DNA of 64,000 bases. Source: Trichocoleus desertorum NBK24 (GTDB lineage Bacteria; Cyanobacteriota; Cyanobacteriia; FACHB-46). The notes under the pieces were generated by a model. It was not told where the DNA came from and did no database searches. It saw only the letters and a list, made by a program, of their open reading frames with translations. The DNA is taken from NCBI RefSeq assembly GCF_030409055.1, contig NZ_CP116619.1:1521628-1585627 (forward strand), read 5' to 3'. Shown one piece after another: positions 54,826 through 62,987 of this stretch. The first letter of the stretch is position 1; each line of letters begins with the position of its first letter. A program made the position numbers and the translations under genes.

Positions 54826-57800
54826 ATGCCCTACGAACCGCTACACCACAAATATCGTCCCCAAACTTTTGCAGAACTGGTGGGGCAAGAAGCGATCGCA
54901 ACCACGCTGACCAACGCGCTACGACAACAGCGGATTGCACCTGCTTACTTATTCACCGGGGCTAGGGGAACGGGTAAGACCTCCAGCGCTCGAATTTTGG
55001 CTAAATCGCTGAACTGCCTGCAAAGTGACGCACCCACAGAAACTCCTTGCGGCAAATGTGAAGTCTGCCGTGCGATCGCCAACGGTTCCGCCCTAGATGT
55101 CATTGAAATCGACGCAGCCAGCAACACCGGGGTAGACAATATTCGCGAGTTGATCGAGCGATCGCAATTTTCACCTGTCCAGTGCCGCCACAAAGTTTAT
55201 GTGATTGACGAGTGCTTAACTGGAGACTCGCTCGTTCAAACCAGTGAAGGACTGATGCGCATTGATAATCCTGAGATTCAGGGCAAACAAGTTCTCAGCT
55301 ACAATGACCAAACCGGAGCCTGGGAATTCAAAAAAGTCTTGCGCTGGTTTGATCAAGGCGTCCACCCCACATACTTGATCAAAACTACTAACCGAGAAAT
55401 CCGCTGTACCGGAAATCACCTGATTCGGACAGATCAAGGATGGAAACCAGCCGCCGAACTACAGCCAGGGATGAAAATCTTCTCGCCCAACCCAGCGCAA
55501 GATTACAGGCCAAATGGGCAGAGTTGGAGCCACTCAGACCAGAATGCGGTTGTGGCTGTGGCGAAAAATTGGCCATCCCCACGATCGCTCGCAAAACCAG
55601 CGTCGAGTACATCCAACGCTATTGGCAGAAACACCCTACAAAACAAAACCACTACAAGGTCCTTAGTCTCACAGAGAAACTCGCAGAACTGGAAAACTCT
55701 AGACCCTGCTGTGCTTGTGGATGCGGCGAGCAACTCGAAATTCCGCACTACATGCTCACGCGATCGCAACCCGCAACCGTTGCAGGTGTCAAAAACCATT
55801 GGCAGCGGCACCCCTATAAGCAAGGCCACGGCATCTGGGCAACTCGCACCCACAACTTCATCAACAACCTCGAACCCTTATCTCCAGACACCTTGGGCCT
55901 TATCTACGGCACCTTACTGGGTGACTGCTCCATCACCTACCCCAACCGCCACAGCAGATTCCCTCGCTTGGCCTGGACTCACGGCATCCCACAACAAGCC
56001 TGGTTGGAATACAAAGCTGAGCGATTGGCAGGATTACGCCCCAAACTCAGAACCGCAACCAATCGAGGGTATGGGCAGCAATCAGCCTGTGGCAGTACTG
56101 CCTGTCACCCCCAACTCGCAGAAGTTTTTCAGGTCGTCAAACCGTCGGACAACCAGAAACAAGTTTCTCAAAACTGGCTCCAGCGACTCACTCCTGAAGA
56201 ATTGGCTTGGTGGTACATGGACGACGGATCACTTACTCTCACCCCTCAAGGTAGCCCTCAAATCCAGCTCCATACAGAAGGTTACTCAGCCAACGAAAAT
56301 CAACTCATTGCCGAGTGGCTTACGGAAAGCGGCTACCCAGCCAAGGTTAGAAGTTACACAAGAGCCAGTAGAGGCACAATCTACTACTACTTGGCAACGG
56401 GAGCAGATACTAGCCGCAAGTGGCTCTCAGACTTACAGCCGTACGCCATCCCATCAATGGAGTACAAATTTGGAGCAGGTCAAGTCTGTCCACCTCGTTG
56501 GTGCTGAAGCGGTTTACGACATTGAGGTTGAAGACAACCACAACTTTGTGGCAAATGGACTGCTGGTTCATAACTGCCATATGCTCAGTACCGCCGCATT
56601 CAACGCACTGCTGAAGACATTGGAGGAGCCGCCCGATCGCGTGGTGTTTGTGTTGGCGACGACCGATCCGCAGCGGGTGTTACCCACCATTATTTCGCGG
56701 TGTCAGCGGTTTGACTTTCGGCGGATTCCGTTAGAGGCGATGGTGCACCACCTAAGCGCGATCGCCCATAACGAATCGATCAATATTGCTCCCGATGCGG
56801 TGCAACTGGTAGGTCAGATCGCTCAAGGTGGGTTGCGCGATGCCGAGAGCTTGTTAGATCAACTGAGTTTGCTAGAAGGGCAAGTAACGGTTGAGCGAGT
56901 CTGGGATTTAGTAGGTGCAGTTCCAGAGCGGGACTTGTTGGCTTTATTGCAAGCGATCGCCACCAATGACCCTGCCCAGGTTCTAGATGGGGCACGCCAT
57001 TTAATGAATCGGGGTCGAGAGCCTCTGATCGTGCTGCAAAATTTAGCCAGCTTTTACCGTGACCTACTCATTGCCAAAACTGCGCCGAGCCGAGGAGATT
57101 TAGTTGCAATTACCCCACCGACTTGGGCGCAATTGTGCCAGTTTGCTCAACAGTTACCGATCGCCCTAATTTTAGAAGGGCAAAAGTATCTCCGAGCGGC
57201 AGAGGTGCAGATTAAAAACTCGACTCAGCCCCGTCTGTGGCTAGAAGTCACGTTGCTGGGTTTGTTGCCTTCTGAGTTGGGAGTAGAACCGCCCGTTGTG
57301 ACTGCTGCTCCTGTTGCACCCCAATGGGTTCCCACTCCAGTAACCATTCCACCCGCCACAACATCCTCAGCTCCCTTACCCGCCAAAACAACAGCCAGCT
57401 CGTCTAATGGCAAAACGCCCAGTGTGGCTAGTCAGTTGCAGCAATTGTTGAGTCAAGTTGCTAGTAAACATCAGCTCTCTACGCCAGCGGCAGACTTGGA
57501 AATACTAGCAGGTGCGATCGCCCAAGCTCTTGTGCATGATCCGGACTTTCGCAGTGCCTTGATTGCATTGATTTCTGCCCCTCAGCCCACTGTTGCATCA
57601 ATTTCAGAAACGGTAGAAACCAGCAGTCATATTCAAGCGGCAGTTGTAGCTGAAACTGTAGTTCATGCAACCACTCAGAACGGCAAAGCCGAAGTAGTGG
57701 AAACAAGCCATGTAGAAGTTGATGAAGCGATCGCCGCGATTGAAACCAGCACAGTAGAATTCAGCGAACCCGCAAAGCCAACTGAAGCCTTTGACGAACC

Positions 57801-58566
57801 TGTTTATCAGCCAGAAGCAGAAGCTGATGAAGTCGCAGACAACGGAATACCAGCGGCTGAAGCGGTACCAGCACTGAACTTAGAGCAATTGTGGCAAAAA
57901 GTTTTAGGTTGCATTGAGCTTCGGGGGACACAGGCTTTACTGGGGCAACAGTGCTACTTGCTAGGACTCGATAAACAGCAAGCCAAGGTTGGGGTGCGAT
58001 CGCAACCTCTGATCAAGATCGCTCAACGCAGTTTGCCAATCGTGGAGGAAGCCTTTCACAAAGCTGTAGGTTATTCTGTCAAAGTATCTTTAGTCGTAGC
58101 CACAGCCGCTGAACCTGCACCTGCCATCCCAGCAGCTCCTGAGGGTCATGCTCAACCCTCTGCGGCGATCGCACCACACCCCCCTCGATTAGTAGAAAGA
58201 ACACCACCGAACAGCTCTCAAGCGCTAGAGGCAAGGCCACAAAGCGCTAGTTCTCCTGTCGTTGCTCCCGAAACAAATCACTCCCAGTCGTCCCCACCTG
58301 CCTCTACAGCGGCTACTCCACCAGAATCGATTACCCCAGTAGATGCGATCGCAGCAATCGACCCTCCATCGCTGCAAAACATTCCTTGGCAAGAAGAAGA
58401 CGAAGTGACACGAGCCGCCAAGCGACTAGCAGAGTTCTTTGGGGGTAAGGTCGTGGATTTAGAAAGCGGTTGGACTTCTGACGGTAACGAGTTAGTCGTC
58501 GCGCCCCCAATCAGCGAGTGGGATGAAACCGACTCAGGCGCAGAAGCAGATGAAGTACCCTTCTAA
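54826..58566 (+). CDS. dnaX: DNA polymerase III subunit gamma/tau with intein
   Basis: The 1246-codon clamp-loader ATPase gene is interrupted by a 454-residue intein (residues 130-583), leaving a 792-aa mature protein. The N-extein has YRPQTFAELVGQEAIATTL, Walker A LFTGARGTGKTSSARILA, the zinc module CGKCEVC and the Walker B strand VYVIDE. The C-extein resumes CHMLSTAAFNALLKTLEEPP, with sensor 1 VLATTDPQRVLPTIISRC and sensor 2 GGLRDAESLLDQ. A long variable tail follows. The intein splits the Walker B/DEC(H) motif, a well-known insertion point. The frame has no stop, so full translation and splicing are expected. Confidence 0.96.
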   Translation: MPYEPLHHKYRPQTFAELVGQEAIATTLTNALRQQRIAPAYLFTGARGTGKTSSARILAKSLNCLQSDAPTETPCGKCEVCRAIANGSALDVIEIDAASNTGVDNIRELIERSQFSPVQCRHKVYVIDECLTGDSLVQTSEGLMRIDNPEIQGKQVLSYNDQTGAWEFKKVLRWFDQGVHPTYLIKTTNREIRCTGNHLIRTDQGWKPAAELQPGMKIFSPNPAQDYRPNGQSWSHSDQNAVVAVAKNWPSPRSLAKPASSTSNAIGRNTLQNKTTTRSLVSQRNSQNWKTLDPAVLVDAASNSKFRTTCSRDRNPQPLQVSKTIGSGTPISKATASGQLAPTTSSTTSNPYLQTPWALSTAPYWVTAPSPTPTATADSLAWPGLTASHNKPGWNTKLSDWQDYAPNSEPQPIEGMGSNQPVAVLPVTPNSQKFFRSSNRRTTRNKFLKTGSSDSLLKNWLGGTWTTDHLLSPLKVALKSSSIQKVTQPTKINSLPSGLRKAATQPRLEVTQEPVEAQSTTTWQREQILAASGSQTYSRTPSHQWSTNLEQVKSVHLVGAEAVYDIEVEDNHNFVANGLLVHNCHMLSTAAFNALLKTLEEPPDRVVFVLATTDPQRVLPTIISRCQRFDFRRIPLEAMVHHLSAIAHNESINIAPDAVQLVGQIAQGGLRDAESLLDQLSLLEGQVTVERVWDLVGAVPERDLLALLQAIATNDPAQVLDGARHLMNRGREPLIVLQNLASFYRDLLIAKTAPSRGDLVAITPPTWAQLCQFAQQLPIALILEGQKYLRAAEVQIKNSTQPRLWLEVTLLGLLPSELGVEPPVVTAAPVAPQWVPTPVTIPPATTSSAPLPAKTTASSSNGKTPSVASQLQQLLSQVASKHQLSTPAADLEILAGAIAQALVHDPDFRSALIALISAPQPTVASISETVETSSHIQAAVVAETVVHATTQNGKAEVVETSHVEVDEAIAAIETSTVEFSEPAKPTEAFDEPVYQPEAEADEVADNGIPAAEAVPALNLEQLWQKVLGCIELRGTQALLGQQCYLLGLDKQQAKVGVRSQPLIKIAQRSLPIVEEAFHKAVGYSVKVSLVVATAAEPAPAIPAAPEGHAQPSAAIAPHPPRLVERTPPNSSQALEARPQSASSPVVAPETNHSQSSPPASTAATPPESITPVDAIAAIDPPSLQNIPWQEEDEVTRAAKRLAEFFGGKVVDLESGWTSDGNELVVAPPISEWDETDSGAEADEVPF
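55213..56574 (+). other. DnaX intein (splicing domains in the dnaX frame)
   Basis: Boundaries are Cys1 (TGC at 55213) and the terminal Asn (AAC at 56572-56574), before the +1 Cys of CHML. Splicing block A is CLTGDSLVQTSEGLMRI. Block B is GNHLIRTDQGWKPAAEL. Blocks F/G are VYDIEVEDNHNFVANGLLVHN, with the expected penultimate His. Between about 55495 and 56500 the dnaX frame encodes only a Ser/Thr/Pro/Asn-rich stretch without endonuclease motifs. In the dnaX frame this is therefore a mini-intein with a long linker, and the endonuclease lies in another frame of the same DNA. Confidence 0.93.
55440..56507 (+). CDS. I-SceI-like LAGLIDADG homing endonuclease, out of frame inside the dnaX intein
   Basis: The 355-codon frame is shifted relative to dnaX. 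It has two N-terminal Cys-rich repeats (PECGCGCGEKLAIP at 34-47 and PCCACGCGEQLEIP at 89-102). Each is followed by an aromatic/His segment (YWQKHPTKQNH, HWQRHPYKQGH), perhaps a zinc-binding unit. LAGLIDADG motif 1 is TLGLIYGTLLGDCSI (acid D162) and motif 2 is LTPEELAWWYMDDGSL (D261/D262). The C-terminus YAIPSMEYKF matches the I-SceI type. All catalytic acids remain. The first ATG is 55440; the frame is open from 55392. No good ribosome-binding site is seen, so internal initiation or frameshifting is needed. Confidence 0.85.
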   Translation: METSRRTTARDENLLAQPSARLQAKWAELEPLRPECGCGCGEKLAIPTIARKTSVEYIQRYWQKHPTKQNHYKVLSLTEKLAELENSRPCCACGCGEQLEIPHYMLTRSQPATVAGVKNHWQRHPYKQGHGIWATRTHNFINNLEPLSPDTLGLIYGTLLGDCSITYPNRHSRFPRLAWTHGIPQQAWLEYKAERLAGLRPKLRTATNRGYGQQSACGSTACHPQLAEVFQVVKPSDNQKQVSQNWLQRLTPEELAWWYMDDGSLTLTPQGSPQIQLHTEGYSANENQLIAEWLTESGYPAKVRSYTRASRGTIYYYLATGADTSRKWLSDLQPYAIPSMEYKFGAGQVCPPRWC

Positions 58567-58647
58567 ACGAAAAGCGGCTGGCTCCACACCAACCGTTTTC
58601 AGAAATCCATTTGCAGCGATCTAGATAGCGATCGCCCTTGAGGCTGC

Positions 58648-60114
58648 TTAGGTTTGCTCCGGTAGATCTAGCCAAACTTCATCTTCAGCACCCTGATGGA
58701 TGGTCTTGATCCACTTCAAGCGCTTCGGTCGCACTGAAATACGCGCTGTCGTACTAGCTACAACCACCAACCAATGGAACATATAGACCGTTCCTTGCAA
58801 AGATTGAGACAGTCTCGTCCAGAAAGAAGCGTCTAAATTTGCCTGAGCCTCCACTGGAGTTGCAGCTAGTTTAGGTTGTTGGTAGCGGCGCAAACCGACA
58901 AACATGCCCATAAACGAGAGCATCACCGTCAAGCTAGCCAGTGGGCTGAGGAGGGGTGAGCTATTACGAGCGATCGCCATCAACAAGTCGGGTACGGAAG
59001 CTGTCGGCAAAATATACTGGATCAGCCAAAAAACGAATAAATCAAACGTCTTTCGAGGGCTGAGCCGACGATTGCGAGCCAGGAAACGCCAGTAATCTAA
59101 ATACCGTTGATAACCACCTTCTGCCCAACGATTGCGTTGATGCCAAAGCGCTAGCGATCGCGTCACCCCTTCTTCGTCAACCGCAGGCACTGCCAGAAAA
59201 TCAATGTCCCACTGATCGAGGTGTAAGCGGAAGGTGAGGTCTAGGTCATCCGTAATGGTTTCCTCGTTCCAACCACCACACCGCTCTAGGGCTAAGCGCC
59301 GGACAAACTGACCATTTCCCCGCAATTCGCCAATGCCACCAATGGCAATCCGTTGTTCTTGAAAAAAGGCATCCAATGCCATTTCAATCGATTGCCCTTG
59401 AGTCAAGAAGTTGGTGCCAGCATTCGCGATCGCCTTTCGTACCTGCACCGCGCCCACTTGAGACCGTTGGAACAGAGGCAACACCCGCTTCAGCAAGTCC
59501 TGAGACACCTGTGCATCTGCATCAAAGACAGCCAGAATTTCCCCTTGGGTTAAGGGTAAAACCTGATTCAAGGCTCCCGACTTGCCACCGCCCGCGCCTG
59601 CCGCGCGGTGCAGAACCTTAAGTTGTGGGTACTCCCTGGCCAACTGATCGAGCAAAATTGGGGTGCGATCGGTGCTGCTGTCATCAATCACCCAAAGCTC
59701 ATAGCGATCGGCTGGATAGTCTAGATTACACAGCGTCTTGACCAGCTTGCCAACCACTACCTCTTCGTTTTTAGCTGCCACCAGCAAAGAAACAAAAGGC
59801 CAATCTGCTTGATCCGCTTCGGCTAGAGGTTTTGGAGCTGGTAGAGGTCGAGCCAGCATAATCCGCAGAGCGTGGATTCCCACCACTGTGGTTAAGCCAA
59901 TTACAACCCAAATGCCCCAAGAAAATAAATGGAGGGCGATCGTGCCACTCCAAACCATTGTGAGCGTAAAAGCTGCTTTCCGTCGCCGCCCTCTAAAACC
60001 CTTATAAGAGGGAGTTTCTAGATCCTCTTCTACCTCCGATAAGTCAGTCAAAAGAGAGCCAAGGGACTCAAGCTCGCTGAAGGAATCGTTTCCGGGCCAG
60101 GAATTCTCCCGCAT
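58648..60114 (-). CDS. Membrane-bound processive-type family 2 glycosyltransferase
   Basis: The 488-aa protein has a soluble N-terminus of about 45 residues and membrane segments at about 48-90. The GT2 domain has FVSLLVAAKNEEVVVGKLVK, LWVIDDSSTDRTP, the metal motif EILAVFDADAQVSQD (near 205), the acceptor-site ETITDDLDLTFRLH and the QxxRW-type HQRNRWAEGGYQRYL. Three C-terminal membrane segments follow. It resembles chitin/hyaluronan/cellulose synthase-like enzymes. Its start overlaps the upstream radical SAM gene by 47 bases, so translation is probably coupled. Confidence 0.85.
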   Translation of the reverse strand: MRENSWPGNDSFSELESLGSLLTDLSEVEEDLETPSYKGFRGRRRKAAFTLTMVWSGTIALHLFSWGIWVVIGLTTVVGIHALRIMLARPLPAPKPLAEADQADWPFVSLLVAAKNEEVVVGKLVKTLCNLDYPADRYELWVIDDSSTDRTPILLDQLAREYPQLKVLHRAAGAGGGKSGALNQVLPLTQGEILAVFDADAQVSQDLLKRVLPLFQRSQVGAVQVRKAIANAGTNFLTQGQSIEMALDAFFQEQRIAIGGIGELRGNGQFVRRLALERCGGWNEETITDDLDLTFRLHLDQWDIDFLAVPAVDEEGVTRSLALWHQRNRWAEGGYQRYLDYWRFLARNRRLSPRKTFDLFVFWLIQYILPTASVPDLLMAIARNSSPLLSPLASLTVMLSFMGMFVGLRRYQQPKLAATPVEAQANLDASFWTRLSQSLQGTVYMFHWLVVVASTTARISVRPKRLKWIKTIHQGAEDEVWLDLPEQT

Positions 60115-61042
60115 AGGTTATTTGATTCAACCACCAATATTTATCGACACCCTTGAAGAAGCTGGGAATGAGATAGCACCAAACCGTACAGCCTTCACAT
60201 ACAGACAGTTTTCCCTGCGACTGGCGATATTCCTCTACCACCTCATTTTGGCGATAGAGTTCATACAGCCGTCCCTCAATTGGGACACCCGTTTGAGAAA
60301 AGTGATAGCAGGGTAAGAGCAATTTGTCGTCGGGTGAAATAGCGATTACAGCATCCACCGCTTTACAGCGAGGATTTTTGGTGTCATTACCACCAGCCTC
60401 AATAAAAGCCAGTGCAGCCTTATTGTAACCAACATTGTTAAATTTCTTAGCAGCCGCTTCGATCGCTGCCACCATATCAGGCGTTGGGTTTTTCTTATCG
60501 TTATAGTTGCTGTGAGCGGTGAAAGCAGGGTTGAGCCAAACACGCGCCCCTAACTGAAGGCCCAGTTCACCCACTTCGCCAATTCGCTCATAATTTTGAG
60601 CTGTTACAGTGTGGTTGAGCACCGGATGCTCTCCCAAGGAATGAGCGAGTTTGACTGACTCGACAAGAGTGTCAAAAATCCTTACACCCCTCGATTGGTC
60701 ATGGGTGTCAGCATCGCCCCCATCCAGTGAAAAATTGAGAAAATCAACCAGACCTTGAATCTCTTTCGCTTTTTTAGGATAGAGAATCGTGTTGGTCGTC
60801 ATGCTGGTCTGGAAACCCTGCCGCTTTGCTTCCGTATAAATCTGCGCTACATCGGCTCGTAGCAGTGGTTCGCCACCCGTAAAGTCTACATACCGCACTC
60901 CCAAGCGTCGCAGATCTTGTAGATTGTGCTGGATGGTCTCAAAACTCGCTTCTTGAGGCGGCTCTAATGCCCAGATATCACAAAAGTGGCAACGGGCATT
61001 GCAGCGGTAGGTCAGGTAGTAATTTGCAACCAGAGGTGCCAT
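60068..61042 (-). CDS. Radical SAM enzyme with SPASM-like C-terminus
   Basis: The 324-aa protein has the CX3CX2C cluster motif in YRCNARCHFCDIW (near 15-25). TGGEPLLRADV is the SAM-binding glycine motif, followed by SMTTNTILYP and NFSLDGGDADTHD. A C-terminal Cys-rich part (NPRCKAVDAVIAI, LPCYHF, VCEGCTVWCYL) likely binds an auxiliary cluster. It probably modifies a peptide or lipid-linked sugar substrate. The ATG at 61042 (MAPLVANYYLTYRC) is preferred to an in-frame start at 61084. It forms an overlapping two-gene unit with the glycosyltransferase. Confidence 0.85.
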   Translation of the reverse strand: MAPLVANYYLTYRCNARCHFCDIWALEPPQEASFETIQHNLQDLRRLGVRYVDFTGGEPLLRADVAQIYTEAKRQGFQTSMTTNTILYPKKAKEIQGLVDFLNFSLDGGDADTHDQSRGVRIFDTLVESVKLAHSLGEHPVLNHTVTAQNYERIGEVGELGLQLGARVWLNPAFTAHSNYNDKKNPTPDMVAAIEAAAKKFNNVGYNKAALAFIEAGGNDTKNPRCKAVDAVIAISPDDKLLLPCYHFSQTGVPIEGRLYELYRQNEVVEEYRQSQGKLSVCEGCTVWCYLIPSFFKGVDKYWWLNQITYAGEFLARKRFLQRA

Positions 61043-61424
61043 AACTTTAATTCTGAAGCAGGTATTAAGTATCAGAATAGGCAATCTTGCTTCCAGATGC
61101 GGAAAAAATTCAGCAGGGGCATCTGGAATCTGGAGAATGTTCGCCTGGATCGAAACGTTTGAATCAAAGTGGGTAAGGTCAACTCAGAATACTACAGCAA
61201 AGCCATAATTAACTGCCAGCTCTGCCGTAATTAGACCGTAATTAGGTAGCGTCTTGGTCGAGTTGTGAGCCAAGTCAACGAAGAGTGGTTGTTAGAAGTG
61301 TTTAAATACTGAGAGGAATCGGGAATACTATCTACTGGCAGTCCTCCACTTATCCAAGAAATTTTCTGGGTATATTGTCTGCCACGGGGTTTGAATAGAA
61401 GCCGAAATTAAGGAAAATTCGAGC
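61043..61424. other. Divergent promoter gap between the radical SAM gene and ebsA
   Basis: 382 bases between divergent genes. Only very short ORFs are present. No tRNA, terminator or recognised operator was seen. Confidence 0.5.
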
Positions 61425-61799
61425 ATGGCCATCGAACAACTCCAGCCAGCTGCTAGCCGGGATGTCAACGTCTACATGCCCTACTATCAGGGCAACAAGC
61501 GAAATGTGCTGCCCCTTGCCATCAGCCTTTATCAAAAGGGAGCTTTAGAAGGACAGCGCAAAATTGAGGGTGGTGACGGGATTCCGTTTATTGCTACTTG
61601 GAACGTATCTATGTTGCCCGCAGACTTAACTCGCTGCCGTATGCAATTTGAAGGCAATGCTGAACTGAGCTACGAAGTCACAATGGCTAACTTTGAGTTT
61701 GTCGATTGCTTGATTGACTTGCTGATGACCTTTAAGCGCAGTCGCAATGCTGATTTCTCGCAAGCCTTTTACCGTAAGCTTTTGCGCCTAGAAGACTAA
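61425..61799 (+). CDS. ebsA: EbsA-like type IV pilus-associated protein
   Basis: The 124-aa cyanobacteria-specific small protein has conserved stretches VYMPYYQGNKRNVLPLAIS, LYQKGALEGQRKIEGG and IPFIATWNVSMLPADLTRC. MANFEFVDCLIDLLMTFKR follows. This matches, from memory, EbsA, which in Synechococcus elongatus binds the pilus ATPase PilB and is needed for pilus assembly and biofilm self-suppression. No membrane segment is seen. It lies 86 bases upstream of the BioD/DRTGG gene on the same strand. Confidence 0.75.
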   Translation: MAIEQLQPAASRDVNVYMPYYQGNKRNVLPLAISLYQKGALEGQRKIEGGDGIPFIATWNVSMLPADLTRCRMQFEGNAELSYEVTMANFEFVDCLIDLLMTFKRSRNADFSQAFYRKLLRLED

Positions 61800-61885
61800 C
61801 CTAATTTCAGAGTTGGGGAATGTATCACCCTACAATGAAGGGGATAGCAAGCGAAGTTCAAAGCGGTTAATTCAGGAGTGAGGAC

Positions 61886-62977
61886 GTGCCAAAGTCCCCG
61901 AAGTATTTGTTAGTCGGATCAACGGAAGCTTACAGTGGTAAGTCAGCCATGATCCTGGGTGTGGCTTACCAATTGAAGGAGCGAGGGCTAGACATCGCCT
62001 ATGGTAAACCTTTAGGCACCTGCTTAAGCGAATCTCGAACAGATGCGCTGGATGAGGATGTGCGGTTCTTCTCTCAAGTCCTGAAGTTGCCTGAAAATCG
62101 CTTGCAGCCGACGTTACTTGCGCTGGACGAACAGACGGTGCAAAACCGCTTGCAGGGGCTGGATCGAACGAACTACCGCCAAACCCTCAACCAATACTTA
62201 CAGATGCAAGGAGGGGACCTGGTGCTTTTGGAAGGGCCAGGTACTTTAGAGGAGGGGAGTCTATTTGATCTCTCTCTGTCTCAAGTAGCAGAAACCGTTG
62301 ATGCGGCTGTGTTGCTGGTGGCTCGTTGTCACTCGTTGTTGCTAGTCGATGGCTTGCTGGCTGCTAAAGAGAAGCTGGGCGATCGCCTGATTGGGGTATT
62401 GATTAACGACATTCCCAAGGAGCAGCTAGAGACGGTGGACAAGGTGGTGCGGCCCTTTTTAGCACAACACGAAATTCCCGTACTAGGGCTATTTCCACGC
62501 AGTGATTTGCTGCGGAGTGTCAGTGTGCGCGAACTGGTGCATCAGCTCAATGCGGAAGTGCTCTGCCGAGGCGATCGCTTAGATCTGATGGTAGAAAGCC
62601 TGACGATCGGGGCGATGAATGTCAGCTCTGCTATGAAGTACTTCCAGAAAGCGCGAAATATGGCAGTAGTAACGGGAGGCGATCGCACGGATATTCAGCT
62701 TGCCGCCCTGGAAACCTCGACGCAATGCCTGATTTTGACTGGGCATTTGCCGCCTACTCGCACCATTATTAGTCGGGCAGACGATCTAGAAATTCCTATT
62801 CTCTCGGTGGATCTCGATACGCTAACCACGGTAGAAATTATTGACCGCGCTTTTGGTCAGGTACGCCTGCATGAGCCGATCAAGATGCAATACGTTCAGC
62901 AAATGGTGGCGGAGCATTTTGACATTGACCAGCTCATGGCGAAACTGAATCTAGAACCCGCTGTAACCGTACAGTAA
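61886..62977 (+). CDS. BioD-like/DRTGG-domain protein (phosphotransacetylase N-terminal family)
   Basis: The 363-aa protein has an N-terminal P-loop domain ([20 protein letters not shown]) of dethiobiotin-synthetase fold, with [13 protein letters not shown]-like [18 protein letters not shown]. It has [15 protein letters not shown], then [19 protein letters not shown] domain follows from about residue 225 ([34 protein letters not shown]). The same pair of domains precedes the catalytic part in long Pta enzymes, but that part is absent, so it is not an acetyltransferase by itself. The GTG start at 61886 has an AGGAG site at 61874-61878. Role probably regulatory. Confidence 0.85.
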   Translation: MPKSPKYLLVGSTEAYSGKSAMILGVAYQLKERGLDIAYGKPLGTCLSESRTDALDEDVRFFSQVLKLPENRLQPTLLALDEQTVQNRLQGLDRTNYRQTLNQYLQMQGGDLVLLEGPGTLEEGSLFDLSLSQVAETVDAAVLLVARCHSLLLVDGLLAAKEKLGDRLIGVLINDIPKEQLETVDKVVRPFLAQHEIPVLGLFPRSDLLRSVSVRELVHQLNAEVLCRGDRLDLMVESLTIGAMNVSSAMKYFQKARNMAVVTGGDRTDIQLAALETSTQCLILTGHLPPTRTIISRADDLEIPILSVDLDTLTTVEIIDRAFGQVRLHEPIKMQYVQQMVAEHFDIDQLMAKLNLEPAVTVQ

Positions 62978-62987
62978 GTTTTAAGGT

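Noticed and set aside
54686-54910. 74-codon ORF overlapping the dnaX start
   Set aside because: It overlaps the conserved dnaX N-terminus, has no recognisable motif and no clear ribosome-binding site.
55440-56507. dnaX frame disruption by two sequencing errors
   Set aside because: Considered, but the dnaX frame itself has no stop through the whole segment, so no error is needed to keep dnaX intact. It remains the main alternative to overprinting.
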